This document shows, one piece after another, positions 56,100 to 64,000 of a stretch of DNA of 64,000 nt; position 1 is the first letter of the stretch, and each line of letters opens with the position of its first letter. Both the position numbers and the translations under genes were made by a program. This DNA is from Pararhizobium capsulatum DSM 1112 (GTDB taxonomy: Bacteria; Pseudomonadota; Alphaproteobacteria; Rhizobiales; Rhizobiaceae). The stretch spans positions 3,478,001-3,542,000 of the forward strand of contig NZ_JAUSVF010000001.1 in the NCBI RefSeq assembly GCF_030814475.1. Reading direction: 5' to 3'. The notes below the pieces were generated by a model that made no database searches, had not been told where the DNA came from, and worked only from the letters and a program-made list of their open reading frames with translations.

Positions 56100-57409
56100 C
56101 GACGACGCTGGTCCGCGCCCGCACGCTGAGCTTTTCGCGCGCACCGCTCTCCATGGACGACACAGGTGCCTATCGCTACGAAAGCGACGGCGCGCTGCTG
56201 GTTGCCGATGGCATCATCCTCGCAAGCGGCCCCTACGCCGCCGTCCGCGAAAATGCGCCCGCCGATGTCATCGAAATCGACCATCGCCCGCATCTGATCG
56301 TGCCGGGCTTCATCGATACCCACGTGCATTTTCCACAGATGCAGGTGATCGGTTCTTACGCCGCAAACCTCTTGGAATGGCTGAACACCTACACCTTTCC
56401 AGAGGAATGCCGCTTCGTTGAAACCGCGCATGCGCAACGTATTGCCGGGCATTTCTACGATGAGATGATCCGCCACGGCACCACCACGGCCGTCGCCTAT
56501 TGCTCCGTCCACAAGACCTCCGCCGACGCCTATTTTGCTGAAGCGTTGAAGCGCAACATGCGCACGGTCGGCGGCAAGGTGATGATGGATCGCAACGCGC
56601 CGCAGGGCCTGCTCGACACAGCTGAAATGGGCTATGACGAGACCCGGGCTGTCATCGCGGACTGGCACGGCAAGGGCCGCAACCACGTCGCCATCACCCC
56701 CCGATTCGCCATCACTTCAACGCCGGAGCAGATGTCGGCCGCGCAGGCGCTCGCCCGCGAGTTCCCGGACCTGCACATCCAGACCCACCTTTCGGAAAAC
56801 CGGGACGAGATCGATTTCACCTGCTCGCTCTATCCCGAAGCAGCCGATTACACCGATATCTACGTCCGCTATGGCCTGCTCGGGCCGAAATCTCTTTTCG
56901 GCCACTGTATCCATCTGTCAGAGCGCGAGATGGATGCGATGAGCGAGGCTGGCGCGATTGCCGTGCATTGCCCGACATCCAACCTCTTCCTCGGTTCCGG
57001 CCTGTTTCCGTTGAAGGCGCTGATGCGGCGGGAAAAGCCGGTGCGAGTCTCGGTCGCAACCGATGTCGGCGGTGGCACCAGCTATTCGATGCTGAAGACG
57101 ATGGACGAGGCCTACAAGATCCAGCAATTGCTGGGCGAACGCCTCAACCCGTTTGACAGCTATTACCACATGACGCTCGGAAACGCGGAGGCATTGTCGC
57201 TCGCGCACAAGATCGGCACGCTGGACGCCGGCACCGACGCCGATTTTATCGTATTGAACATGGCAGCAACACCGGCCATGGCGTTGAAGGCGGAAGTGGT
57301 AAATTCGCTCGCCGAAGAGCTTTTTCTGCTGCAGACAATGGGCGACGATCGCGTTGTTGTGGAAACGTATGTGGCCGGCATCGCTTCGAAGTCCGGTTTG
57401 CGCTCATGA
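56096..57409 (+). CDS. guaD: Guanine deaminase
   Basis: A 437-residue zinc amidohydrolase converting guanine to xanthine. The metal site is in FIDTHVHFPQMQVIG; the specificity loop has EWLNTYTFPEE; further ligands are in IQTHLSENRDE, the CIHLSERE block and ATDVGGGTSYSM. ATG 56096 overlaps the puuD stop (ATGA). Product xanthine feeds xdhAB, so the order of genes matches the pathway. Length equals the bacterial GuaD family. Confidence 0.94.
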   Translation: MTTTLVRARTLSFSRAPLSMDDTGAYRYESDGALLVADGIILASGPYAAVRENAPADVIEIDHRPHLIVPGFIDTHVHFPQMQVIGSYAANLLEWLNTYTFPEECRFVETAHAQRIAGHFYDEMIRHGTTTAVAYCSVHKTSADAYFAEALKRNMRTVGGKVMMDRNAPQGLLDTAEMGYDETRAVIADWHGKGRNHVAITPRFAITSTPEQMSAAQALAREFPDLHIQTHLSENRDEIDFTCSLYPEAADYTDIYVRYGLLGPKSLFGHCIHLSEREMDAMSEAGAIAVHCPTSNLFLGSGLFPLKALMRREKPVRVSVATDVGGGTSYSMLKTMDEAYKIQQLLGERLNPFDSYYHMTLGNAEALSLAHKIGTLDAGTDADFIVLNMAATPAMALKAEVVNSLAEELFLLQTMGDDRVVVETYVAGIASKSGLRS

Positions 57410-57509
57410 AAGGGAAAGAGGTAAAATAATTTTACCTCTTTCTGATTCCCGGCTTAACAAGCCAAGCCGGAACGTGATATTGCCAGGCAACACGTTCAAG
57501 GGTTCCGCC

Positions 57510-58646
57510 ATGTCCACGCCTCTCGAAATCGCCGACCTCAAAGCCATCGCCAAGCGTCGTGTGCCAAAGATGTTCTTCGACTATGCCGACAGCGGCGCCT
57601 GGACAGAAGGCACCTACCGGGCCAACGAGGAGGATTTCAAGAAGGTGAAGCTGCGCCAGCGCGTGCTGGTCGACATGACCAACCGCTCGCTGGAAACGAC
57701 GATGATCGGCCAGACCGTATCGATGCCCGTGGCGCTGTCCCCGACCGGCCTCACCGGCATGCAGCATGCAGACGGCGAAATGCTGGCGGCGCAGGCGGCC
57801 GAGGAATTCGGTGTTCCCTTCACGCTCTCGACCATGAGCATCTGCTCGATCGAGGACGTCGCCTCGGTGACCAAGAAACCCTTCTGGTTCCAGCTCTACG
57901 TCATGCGCGACCGGGATTTCGTGAAGAACCTGATCGACCGCGCCAAGGCGGCCAAGTGCTCGGCGCTGGTCCTGACGCTTGATCTGCAAATCCTCGGCCA
58001 GCGCCACAAGGACTTGCGCAACGGCCTCTCCGCCCCGCCAAAGTTCACCCCAAAACATATCTGGCAGATGGCAACCCGGCCGCTCTGGTGCATGCAGATG
58101 CTGCAAACCAAGCGCCGCAGCTTCGGCAACATCGTCGGCCATGCCAAGAACGTTTCCGATCTCTCGTCGCTGTCCGCCTGGACGGCCGAGCAGTTCGATC
58201 CGCAACTGTCCTGGGAAAATGTCGCGGAGATCAAGGAAATGTGGGGCGGCCCACTGATCCTCAAGGGCATTCTCGATGTCGAGGACGCGAAGATGGCAGC
58301 CCGCACCGGCGCCGATGCGATTATCGTCTCCAATCACGGCGGTCGCCAGCTCGACGGCGCCCCATCCTCGATCAGCATGCTGCCAAGGATCGTCGATGCA
58401 GTCGGCGGCATGATGGAAGTGCATCTGGACGGCGGCATCCGCTCTGGCCAGGACGTCCTGAAGGCGGTCGCCCTCGGCGCTCAGGGAACCTATATCGGCC
58501 GCCCCTTCCTCTACGGCCTCGGCGCCGGCGGGAAAGGGGGCGTCAAACTGACACTCGAGATCATCCGCAAGGAGCTGGACATCACCATGGCGCTCTGCGG
58601 CAAGCGCGATATCAGGGATATCGATGCGAGCGTGATTGCGGAGTGA
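57510..58646 (+). CDS. lldD: FMN alpha-hydroxyacid dehydrogenase, L-lactate dehydrogenase-like
   Basis: A 378-residue FMN enzyme of the L-lactate dehydrogenase/glycolate-oxidase family. KMFFDYADSGAWTEGTYRANE begins the TIM barrel; the catalytic His and Arg are in SNHGGRQLDGAPS; the FMN phosphate site is HLDGGIRSGQD and LGAQGTYIGRPF. It oxidises a 2-hydroxyacid, most likely L-lactate, to the keto acid and reduces a quinone or cytochrome. Its place in a purine cluster might instead point to a glycolate-like acid from ureidoglycolate. ATG 57510 fits homologues; the longer frame upstream overlaps guaD. Confidence 0.9.
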   Translation: MSTPLEIADLKAIAKRRVPKMFFDYADSGAWTEGTYRANEEDFKKVKLRQRVLVDMTNRSLETTMIGQTVSMPVALSPTGLTGMQHADGEMLAAQAAEEFGVPFTLSTMSICSIEDVASVTKKPFWFQLYVMRDRDFVKNLIDRAKAAKCSALVLTLDLQILGQRHKDLRNGLSAPPKFTPKHIWQMATRPLWCMQMLQTKRRSFGNIVGHAKNVSDLSSLSAWTAEQFDPQLSWENVAEIKEMWGGPLILKGILDVEDAKMAARTGADAIIVSNHGGRQLDGAPSSISMLPRIVDAVGGMMEVHLDGGIRSGQDVLKAVALGAQGTYIGRPFLYGLGAGGKGGVKLTLEIIRKELDITMALCGKRDIRDIDASVIAE

Positions 58647-58913
58647 TCAGTAGAGGAAGCGGCATTGGGTGATGGTCACTGACTGCTCCTCACCCTTGCC
58701 GGAAACAATGTAAATCAACCTATGCTCCCGCGTTATACGCCGGGACCAATAGCCTTTGAAGTTCTGACGAAGTGGCTCAGGCTTACCGAGCCCTTCAAAG
58801 GGATGGGGCAGAATGTCCTTGATAAGCTCATTGACCCGCAGTTGCGCCGCCCGGTCAGTTTGCTGCCAGTAGACGTAGTCGTCCCAAGCAGCCTGATGCC
58901 ATATGAGCAGCAT
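58647..58913 (-). CDS. yoeB: YoeB-type toxin with altered active site
   Basis: An 88-residue YoeB. It aligns along its whole length with the E. coli toxin: LIWHQAAWDDYVYWQQTD, GKPEPLRQNFKGYW, SRRITREHRLIY, and an end CRFLY. Glu46 and Arg65 of the active site are conserved, but the third residue, His83 in CRYHY, is Leu87 here. The toxin may be weak or inactive. It follows the antitoxin by 2 bases. It ends opposite lldD, at the meeting point of the two halves of the purine cluster. Confidence 0.9.
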   Translation of the reverse strand: MLLIWHQAAWDDYVYWQQTDRAAQLRVNELIKDILPHPFEGLGKPEPLRQNFKGYWSRRITREHRLIYIVSGKGEEQSVTITQCRFLY

Positions 58914-58915
58914 CT

Positions 58916-59191
58916 TCAGTCTTCAATAAGACCGTGGTGAACCAGGTTCCTTCCTGCCTCTACGTCTGCGATAGCACCCATGAGACGCTTGGCATTGGCA
59001 GGCGACGACATGAGATGCAGCGTTTCCAGCATGCCCTCATATTCATCCTTGTCGATCAGGATCGCCGAGGGTTTGTTGCGTCGGACAATTTCGACAGCAA
59101 CGCGATCCTGGCTTACTTCATCCAGAAGTCCCGCAAGTTCTTCGCGGGCTTTGGAAAACATAATAGTGCGAATAGTAACCTCGCAACTCAA
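58916..59191 (-). CDS. yefM: YefM-type antitoxin
   Basis: A 91-residue antitoxin matching YefM: IRTIMFSKAREELAGLLDEV and SSPANAKRLMGAIADVEAGRNL line up with the E. coli sequence. The start is uncertain. The alignment needs the residues IRTI before the first ATG (59161), so a TTG at 59191 is listed; an ATT after GAGG, in the same frame, could also serve. The operator 7-24 bases further upstream carries TGTACA cores, the recognised YefM binding motif. Confidence 0.85.
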   Translation of the reverse strand: MSCEVTIRTIMFSKAREELAGLLDEVSQDRVAVEIVRRNKPSAILIDKDEYEGMLETLHLMSSPANAKRLMGAIADVEAGRNLVHHGLIED

Positions 59192-59197
59192 CTATCT

Positions 59198-59215
59198 GTA
59201 CAACAAATCGTACAA
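59198..59215. promoter_or_regulatory. YefM operator with TGTACA cores
   Basis: TGTACA (59198-59203) and CGTACA (59210-59215) form an inverted repeat TGTAC-N8-GTACA immediately upstream of the antitoxin gene. E. coli YefM-YoeB recognises repeated TGTACA cores. Confidence 0.65.
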
Positions 59216-59240
59216 GTCCTTTCAAATGTCAAGAATTCGT

Positions 59241-59603
59241 TCAACTCCCCCGATAAGTCGAATAGCTGAACGGCGAGAACAGCAGCGGCACATGATAATG
59301 GCTGGCCGCATCTGCGATACCGAAGCGCAGGGGGATCAAGTCGAGAAAGGCGGGTTCCGCCAACGCAGCGCCACTTGCCCGCAAGTAATCTCCCGCATGG
59401 AACAGAAGCTCGTAGGTTCCGGCGGCAAAGGCCTCGCCTTCCAACATCGGGCCATCGACGCGGCCGTCGCTGTTGGTAGAGACCGTGCGCAGTAAAGTCT
59501 TCCGCTCGCCGTCGATACGATAAAGGTCGATTTTAAGTCCCTCAGCCGGTTTACCGAGAGCTGTATCAAGGACATGGGTGGTTAGGCGGCCGGATTTGAT
59601 CAT
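59241..59603 (-). CDS. uraH: 5-hydroxyisourate hydrolase
   Basis: A 120-residue transthyretin-fold enzyme (HIU hydrolase) opening 5-hydroxyisourate to OHCU. Catalytic His in [17 protein letters not shown], Arg in DGRVDGP, His in ASHYHVPLL and the family's signature end YRGS are all in place. ATG 59603 overlaps the allA stop by four bases. It is last in the minus-strand operon puuE-uraD-allA-uraH and completes the step after PuuD. Confidence 0.95.
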   Translation of the reverse strand: MIKSGRLTTHVLDTALGKPAEGLKIDLYRIDGERKTLLRTVSTNSDGRVDGPMLEGEAFAAGTYELLFHAGDYLRASGAALAEPAFLDLIPLRFGIADAASHYHVPLLFSPFSYSTYRGS

Positions 59604-60121
59604 GGTTTCGATGCTCCGTCACTGTTGCCAGCGCTTTCGATGACAAAGGGTTCTTCGTAGAAGAACTCCACCAGATTGTTGCCCGGCCCCTCGCGATCGA
59701 CCACGAGAAAATCGCAGACAGCACCGACTGCGATCAGTGGATGGTGCCAGACATTGCGGCCGTAGTTCAGCCCCCGCGATCCGCTCACCCGAAACACGCG
59801 CGGCACTCCCGGCCGTCCGTCCTCGTCCGGGGCGACGACGGCGAGCCAGTTGTGGCCACTGAGCGGTGAAAAGCTCTGCGAGCCGAGAGGATGACGTTCA
59901 ACCATGTCGACAACATAGGGAAAGCTGCGCGGCTGGCCACGAAACAGATTGATGATGACGGAGGCGCCGTCACCCACAACATCGGCACGGGCAAGCGCAT
60001 GGAAACGTTCCGTCGTGCCGCCGTTGATCAGCCGCACCGACGAAGGATCAGCCTCGATGATGGTGCCGAACGGTGCAAAAGCAGCTTTCGTCAGCGGCTC
60101 TATGACAAGCGGACGCGCCAT
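59600..60121 (-). CDS. allA: Ureidoglycolate lyase
   Basis: A 173-residue cupin-fold enzyme splitting ureidoglycolate to glyoxylate and urea. Family phrases are [25 protein letters not shown]-like [26 protein letters not shown] and [12 protein letters not shown] 60121 starts [10 protein letters not shown]. It is placed between uraD and uraH, though its substrate only arises later (from allantoate by allantoicase, or from ureidoglycine), and allC or alc is not in the window. Confidence 0.92.
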   Translation of the reverse strand: MARPLVIEPLTKAAFAPFGTIIEADPSSVRLINGGTTERFHALARADVVGDGASVIINLFRGQPRSFPYVVDMVERHPLGSQSFSPLSGHNWLAVVAPDEDGRPGVPRVFRVSGSRGLNYGRNVWHHPLIAVGAVCDFLVVDREGPGNNLVEFFYEEPFVIESAGNSDGASKP

Positions 60122-60154
60122 CAGGTTCGAACCCCAACGGCAAAAAAGGCGACC

Positions 60155-60658
60155 TCAGACATCGGCGTCTCCCGGCAGCAGCGCCTGCAGCCGCAGCCAC
60201 GCAATCTTCTCCACCTGCGCTGCTGCCGTCTCCAGTTCCTGCTGCGGCGTATTACCGATACGGCTCTCGAAGGCTTCAAGAATGTTGTCCTTCGTCAGCC
60301 CCTTGACGGCGATGATGAAGGGAAAACCGAATTTCTCCACATAGGCCGAATTGAGCTCGGTGAAGCGGGCATGCTCAGCCGCACTTAACCGGTCGAGACC
60401 AGCGGATGCCTGCTCGGCCTTCGAATCCTCGGTCAGATTGCCCGCCAAGGCGAGCTTGCCGGCGAGATCGGGATGGGCGCGCAACACGTCCAGCCGTTCG
60501 GTCTCCGTCGCGTTTCGGAAGGCGACGACCATGCCGGCATGCACATCTTCCGCCGTGATCGGCATCTGCGGCCGCGCATCATAGGCGCGCTCGGCGACCC
60601 ACGGGGAATGCTCGAAGATGCCACCGAAACGAGCCACGAATTCCTGTTTTCCGGCCAT
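60155..60658 (-). CDS. uraD: OHCU decarboxylase
   Basis: A 167-residue enzyme decarboxylating 2-oxo-4-hydroxy-4-carboxy-5-ureidoimidazoline to S-allantoin. The catalytic His is in LRAHPDLAGKLA and Glu follows in the TEDSKAEQASAGLD segment; the C-terminal NILEAFESRIGN is family-like. Its ATG overlaps the puuE stop by one base. The gene order puuE-uraD is common in purine clusters. Confidence 0.94.
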   Translation of the reverse strand: MAGKQEFVARFGGIFEHSPWVAERAYDARPQMPITAEDVHAGMVVAFRNATETERLDVLRAHPDLAGKLALAGNLTEDSKAEQASAGLDRLSAAEHARFTELNSAYVEKFGFPFIIAVKGLTKDNILEAFESRIGNTPQQELETAAAQVEKIAWLRLQALLPGDADV

Positions 60659-61590
60659 CAGAGTGCACCTTCCGGCTTGTGATGCTCATACCAGTGGCGG
60701 GCGATATCGATGCGCTTGGGGATCCAGACCTTGTCGTGCCCCAGCACATAGTCGACGAAGCGCGCGAGCGCCGCGGCACGACCGGGACGGCCGACGAGGC
60801 GGCAGTGCAGCCCGACGTTCATCATCTTCGGACTGCCCTCGGCGCCTTCAGCATAGAGCACATCGAACGTATCCTTGAGATAGGTGAAGAACTGGTCGCC
60901 GGAATTGAAGCCCTGCGGCGTGGCAAAGCGCATATCGTTGGCATCCAGCGTATATGGGATGATCAGATGTGGCTTGTCGGGCGTCAGGCCCGGCACCCAG
61001 TAGGGCAGGTCGTCGGCATAGCTGTCGCTGGAATAGAGGAAGCCGCCCTCCTCCAGCACCAGCTTCAGCGTGTTGTCGGACGGCTTGCCCTGATACATAC
61101 CGAGCGGGTGCGATCCGGTCAGCTCCTTGTGGAGCCGCACGGCTTCGAGGACGTGCCTGCGCTCTTCCTCTTCCGGAAAATCCTTGTATTCCAGCCAGCG
61201 ATAGCCGTGGCTGGCGATTTCCCACCCGGCTTCCTTCATGGCCGCGACGGCCTCCGGGTTACGCGCCATTGCCAGCGTCACGCCATAGACGGTCACATCG
61301 ACCTTGCGGCTGGTAAACATGCGCCAAAGCCGCCAGAAACCGGCGCGCGAGCCATATTCGTAGATCGATTCCATGTTGAGATTGCGCTGGCCCGGCCAGG
61401 ACTGCGCGCCAACGATCTCCGACAGCAAGGCTTCGGAGCCTCTTTCGCCGTCCATGATCGAGCTTTCGCCGCCCTCTTCGTAGTTCACCACAAATTGCAC
61501 GGCGATGTTCGCATCGCCCGGCCAGCGCACGTTGGGAAGGTTGCGTCCATAGCCGACGAGATCGCGCGGATAAGCTTTTTCTACCATCAA
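60658..61590 (-). CDS. puuE: PuuE allantoinase
   Basis: A 310-residue metal-independent allantoinase of the polysaccharide-deacetylase fold, opening allantoin to allantoate. YGRNLPNVRWPGDANIAVQF at the start, SIMDGERGSEALLSEIVG, EIASHGYRWLEYKDFPEEEE and NVGLHCRLVGRPGRAAAL are characteristic of PuuE. It starts the minus-strand operon and has tandem ATGs (61590 or 61587). The last base of its stop is shared with uraD start. Confidence 0.94.
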   Translation of the reverse strand: MMVEKAYPRDLVGYGRNLPNVRWPGDANIAVQFVVNYEEGGESSIMDGERGSEALLSEIVGAQSWPGQRNLNMESIYEYGSRAGFWRLWRMFTSRKVDVTVYGVTLAMARNPEAVAAMKEAGWEIASHGYRWLEYKDFPEEEERRHVLEAVRLHKELTGSHPLGMYQGKPSDNTLKLVLEEGGFLYSSDSYADDLPYWVPGLTPDKPHLIIPYTLDANDMRFATPQGFNSGDQFFTYLKDTFDVLYAEGAEGSPKMMNVGLHCRLVGRPGRAAALARFVDYVLGHDKVWIPKRIDIARHWYEHHKPEGAL

Positions 61591-61702
61591 TTCACCCTTC
61601 GATTTCGCCGGAACGGTAGCATCCGAAACCGGAAAGTCGAGATGAAAATGACGGTTATCCGAAGGCGAAAGCGGCAGTCATCCCGGCGGCCGCCACGTGC
61701 CT

Positions 61703-62494
61703 TTAGCCAGCCTGGAGACGCATCGCGAGTGCTGCCAGTTGCTCCGTAGCAGGATTCGGCGTGTTGTCATCCTGCCCTTTCCGGCGAAGAGAAGGGCGAT
61801 GCGCCGAAAGTTTACCGAGCGGATGCTGGGAATGCACGCGCAACGGCGCGCCCGGCTCAGGCTCGATGAACAAGGCAAGGCTAGCGACTTTTATCGGCTC
61901 GGAAAGGAAATGCCCGAAATACTCGCGCAGGGCTTTTTCGAAACGATCTCTCAGATTGGAATGCAGCGCGCCGGTGAGCATCATGTGGAATCGGAACTCA
62001 TCCATCACATAGGGAAAGCCCCAGCGATGCAGATTGGCGAATTGCGGCGCCGTCAGCGAATCCGAGTCACGTCGGTCGATTTCCGCCTCGGACAGCGGTG
62101 CACGAAAGCGGTCGAAGGCTTCCACCACCGAAGCCGCGAAATAGTTCATTTCGGCGCATTCCGAAGCCGACATCAAACCGTAAAAGGAACCCAGGCGAGA
62201 GACTTCCAGTCGCGGGATTTCGAACGGCATGGCAGCGCTTGCGAACTGCATCATGAACTTCAGAAGGCTTGCCTCGGTCTCGTCAGGATGCAGCCTGAAA
62301 GGTGCCTTGATGGTACCGTGAAAACCATAACGGCGCGGAACCGCCGTGTGAAAGGCGACCTCCTGCCGGCTGAAGCCGGGGATGGACGGGGGCTCGCAGG
62401 CCTCACCTGAGTAGACGTTCCGCCCCAGCCAGCTTGCAGCCGCCACCGAGAGCGGATCGTGCATCGATGGCGTGTAGTAGATCGCGTACCGCAT
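61703..62494 (-). CDS. DUF1045 protein, 2H-phosphoesterase-like
   Basis: A 263-residue protein of the DUF1045 family. Two His/Thr motifs, YGFHGTIKAPF and FRFHMMLTGAL, mark the 2H phosphoesterase fold that hydrolyses cyclic or RNA-terminal phosphates. Relatives occur in phosphonate operons but also beside purine-degradation genes in rhizobia. ATG 62494 begins MRYAIYYTPSMHD; the 21 codons upstream are not conserved. About 110 bases separate it from puuE, same strand, so it may belong to the operon and be its first gene. Confidence 0.82.
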   Translation of the reverse strand: MRYAIYYTPSMHDPLSVAAASWLGRNVYSGEACEPPSIPGFSRQEVAFHTAVPRRYGFHGTIKAPFRLHPDETEASLLKFMMQFASAAMPFEIPRLEVSRLGSFYGLMSASECAEMNYFAASVVEAFDRFRAPLSEAEIDRRDSDSLTAPQFANLHRWGFPYVMDEFRFHMMLTGALHSNLRDRFEKALREYFGHFLSEPIKVASLALFIEPEPGAPLRVHSQHPLGKLSAHRPSLRRKGQDDNTPNPATEQLAALAMRLQAG

Positions 62495-62702
62495 CTGCAG
62501 TTTCCTGATTCGTATAACTGCTCCAGCAAATAAGCGATCTTCGTGACAGGATGACAAAACCGCGCGTTTTGTTCATTCCAAACCCGACGAAAGAGTGGGA
62601 CAAGGGAAATACATTTACAATAAAAAGTTGGGGAAAAACAATGGAACCATCGGGTTACTCGGCCGTTTACTACCCGGACACAACAAAATTGGGAGAAACA
62701 TC

Positions 62703-63104
62703 ATGAGCTACCAGAGCCCTGAATTTCAGACGACCCGCAAGGATGCCAGCATTCGCGAAACCCACGACCTGATTGCCAGCGACAAGGTTGAAGGTACCCG
62801 CGTCTATGGCGCCGACGGTAAGCATATCGGCACCATCGAGCGGGTTATCCTCGAAAAACGCAGCGGCCGCGTTTCCTATGCCGTTCTCGCTTTCGGCGGC
62901 TTCCTGGGACTTGGCGAAGACCATTATCCGCTTCCGTGGGCAAAGTTGTCCTACGACGAAAACCTCGGCGGTTATCGCACAGACGTGACCCGCGATCAGG
63001 TTGAAAGCGCACCGAAGTATCAGAGTGACGAAGAATACGACTGGAACCGTGAGAACGGCCGTCGCGTCTATGATTATTACGGCGTACCGCCGTACTGGAT
63101 GTAA
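62703..63104 (+). CDS. PRC-barrel domain protein
   Basis: A 133-residue soluble protein with one PRC-barrel domain (about residues 25-100): LIASDKVEGTRVYGADGKHIG, VSYAVLAFGGFLGLGEDHYPLPW. Such small proteins in rhizobia are often stress-induced and of unknown function. The C-terminus is rich in Tyr, Asp and Arg (RRVYDYYGVPPYWM). ATG 62703 follows GGGAGAAAC; the frame extends upstream without ribosome site. A strong terminator follows. Confidence 0.88.
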   Translation: MSYQSPEFQTTRKDASIRETHDLIASDKVEGTRVYGADGKHIGTIERVILEKRSGRVSYAVLAFGGFLGLGEDHYPLPWAKLSYDENLGGYRTDVTRDQVESAPKYQSDEEYDWNRENGRRVYDYYGVPPYWM

Positions 63105-63152
63105 TCCGGTTTGGCTCGCCTGACGTGGCGCGCGCAACGTCCGAACGAGCAG

Positions 63153-63186
63153 AGAAGACCCCGTCCCGTGCGGGGTCTTCTTTTTG
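63153..63186 (+). terminator. Rho-independent terminator of the PRC-barrel gene
   Basis: AGAAGACCCCG (63153-63163) pairs perfectly with CGGGGTCTTCT (63171-63181), loop 7, followed by TTTTG. It lies 48 bases after the stop. Confidence 0.92.
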
Positions 63187-63189
63187 GGC

Positions 63190-64000
63190 CTATGGCTGCC
63201 GCTGCAGACGCAGATGATGATCGACCGTAAAAGATGGCGGCAATTGCACGTCTCTCCCCAACAAACCCGCGACTACGGCCGCTGCCAAGGTATGCGCGAT
63301 CCCGAAACTGATCTTGAACCCTCCTCCCAGCACAAACAGCCGAGTGTGGTCAGGGTGTTGACCGGCGATCGGATCGCGGCCGATGGCTTTTGGCCTCAAT
63401 CCCGCCCACCGCTCGATGACGGGTGCGTTTTCGAGGCGGGGCGCAAAACGCCGTGCACGTGCAATTAATGCATCCAGTTGTTCGTCCGTGGAAAAGGGCT
63501 GCCCGAAGTGGTCCTCGCTGGTGCTGCCGATCGCGACCCGCCCGTCTTCGTGCGGGATGATATAAAGCCCGTCGTTGAAAATGACGGGTAGTGTTGGGTC
63601 TATACCAGCATCCAGGAGTGCCGCCTGCCCTTTGACAGCGACGCCGATCGGCTTGGAAGACGCGGATAGCGAGAGAGTGTCCAGAAAGCCGAATGTCGCC
63701 ACGCCTTCGGCAGCGATACAGCGGTCGAAGGATAACTGACGACCATCGGATATCTCGGCCTTTCCCGCCTGCAGGTCGAGATGTGCGACCCCGCATCCTT
63801 CCTCAAGGACGACGTTCTCCTGTCGCCGCAGCCATGTTGCCAGAAGAGCAAGCAGTGCGCGCGGCGCCACGCGGGCAGCAAGCGTGTCGAGGACAACACC
63901 GGAGGAGATAAACTCGTCCGCGGGCCATCCTGAAAGGGATGACTGTTCCTCCACGTTCCAGAAGAATTCCCGCCCACCCTGATGCCAGTTTACCAAGGCC
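63190..64000 (-). CDS. FAD-dependent amino-acid oxidase-like protein (partial)
   Basis: A frame of at least 270 codons that runs off the right edge; only the C-terminal three quarters is seen. It resembles the glycine/D-amino-acid oxidase family (ThiO/DadA-like): SFDRCIAAEGVATFGFLD, VIFNDGLYIIPHEDGRVAIG, WAGLRPKAIGRDPIAG and VLGGGFKISFGIAHTLA. The N-terminal FAD-binding GxGxxG lies outside the window, so the exact substrate cannot be assigned. Its stop is 5 bases after the plus-strand terminator run. Confidence 0.82.
   Translation of the reverse strand, partial: ALVNWHQGGREFFWNVEEQSSLSGWPADEFISSGVVLDTLAARVAPRALLALLATWLRRQENVVLEEGCGVAHLDLQAGKAEISDGRQLSFDRCIAAEGVATFGFLDTLSLSASSKPIGVAVKGQAALLDAGIDPTLPVIFNDGLYIIPHEDGRVAIGSTSEDHFGQPFSTDEQLDALIARARRFAPRLENAPVIERWAGLRPKAIGRDPIAGQHPDHTRLFVLGGGFKISFGIAHTLAAAVVAGLLGRDVQLPPSFTVDHHLRLQRQP

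Overview
The window is GC-rich chromosomal DNA from an alphaproteobacterium of the Rhizobiaceae (Rhizobium/Agrobacterium/Sinorhizobium type). The evidence is the fused anthranilate synthase trpE(G) behind a trpL peptide with three Trp codons, a BacA-type peptide transporter, a NolR-like ArsR regulator, the choXWV choline transporter, an iron-responsive TGA-N9-TCA operator, and mosaic intergenic repeats of the rhizobial kind. I see no rRNA, tRNA, CRISPR array, insertion sequence or prophage.

Layout. 1-4 kb: an unidentified gene end, an ECF sigma/anti-sigma pair, and a chemotaxis receptor interrupted by one in-frame TGA. 4-7 kb: leuA with a leucine-rich leader peptide and hairpin, then a Phd antitoxin with a frameshifted PIN toxin. 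7-12.3 kb: an orphan ClpP with an altered catalytic triad, HupE, a CDF-transporter/queF pair, and trpE(G) with trpL. 12.3-18.2 kb: a heme-type TonB receptor with an iron box, an extensin-like protein, a DUF1993-type protein and fhs. 18.2-25.7 kb: a minus-strand locus of five poorly characterised genes (coiled coil, helical protein, AAA ATPase, large soluble protein, membrane-anchored protein). It carries a RIME-type repeat and a RelE/RHH toxin-antitoxin module, and is my best candidate for an undescribed system.

25.8-45 kb: cytochrome c, thymidine kinase, choXWV, a HugZ-like protein, a NolR-like regulator, a secreted GH9 cellulase, adenine deaminase, a RelE-type TA pair, alpha-glucosidase, KDG kinase, Der with a TPR-like membrane protein, NnrU, a polysaccharide deacetylase and BacA. 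45-48.7 kb: methionine aminopeptidase, an LLM-class flavoenzyme and glpK.

48.9-62.5 kb is a purine-degradation supercluster: xdhABC (xanthine to urate), a LysR regulator, the membrane cytochrome-c urate oxidase puuD, guaD, an FMN alpha-hydroxyacid dehydrogenase, and on the opposite strand puuE, uraD, allA and hiuH. With adenine deaminase at 34.6 kb it accounts for adenine and guanine breakdown to allantoate, plus ureidoglycolate cleavage. A YefM/YoeB pair, whose toxin has lost its active-site His, sits where the two halves converge. The window ends with a 2H-phosphoesterase-like protein, a PRC-barrel protein and a partial FAD oxidoreductase.

Working state: most genes look intact. Clear damage is limited to the chemoreceptor and the PIN toxin; ClpP and YoeB carry catalytic-residue changes.
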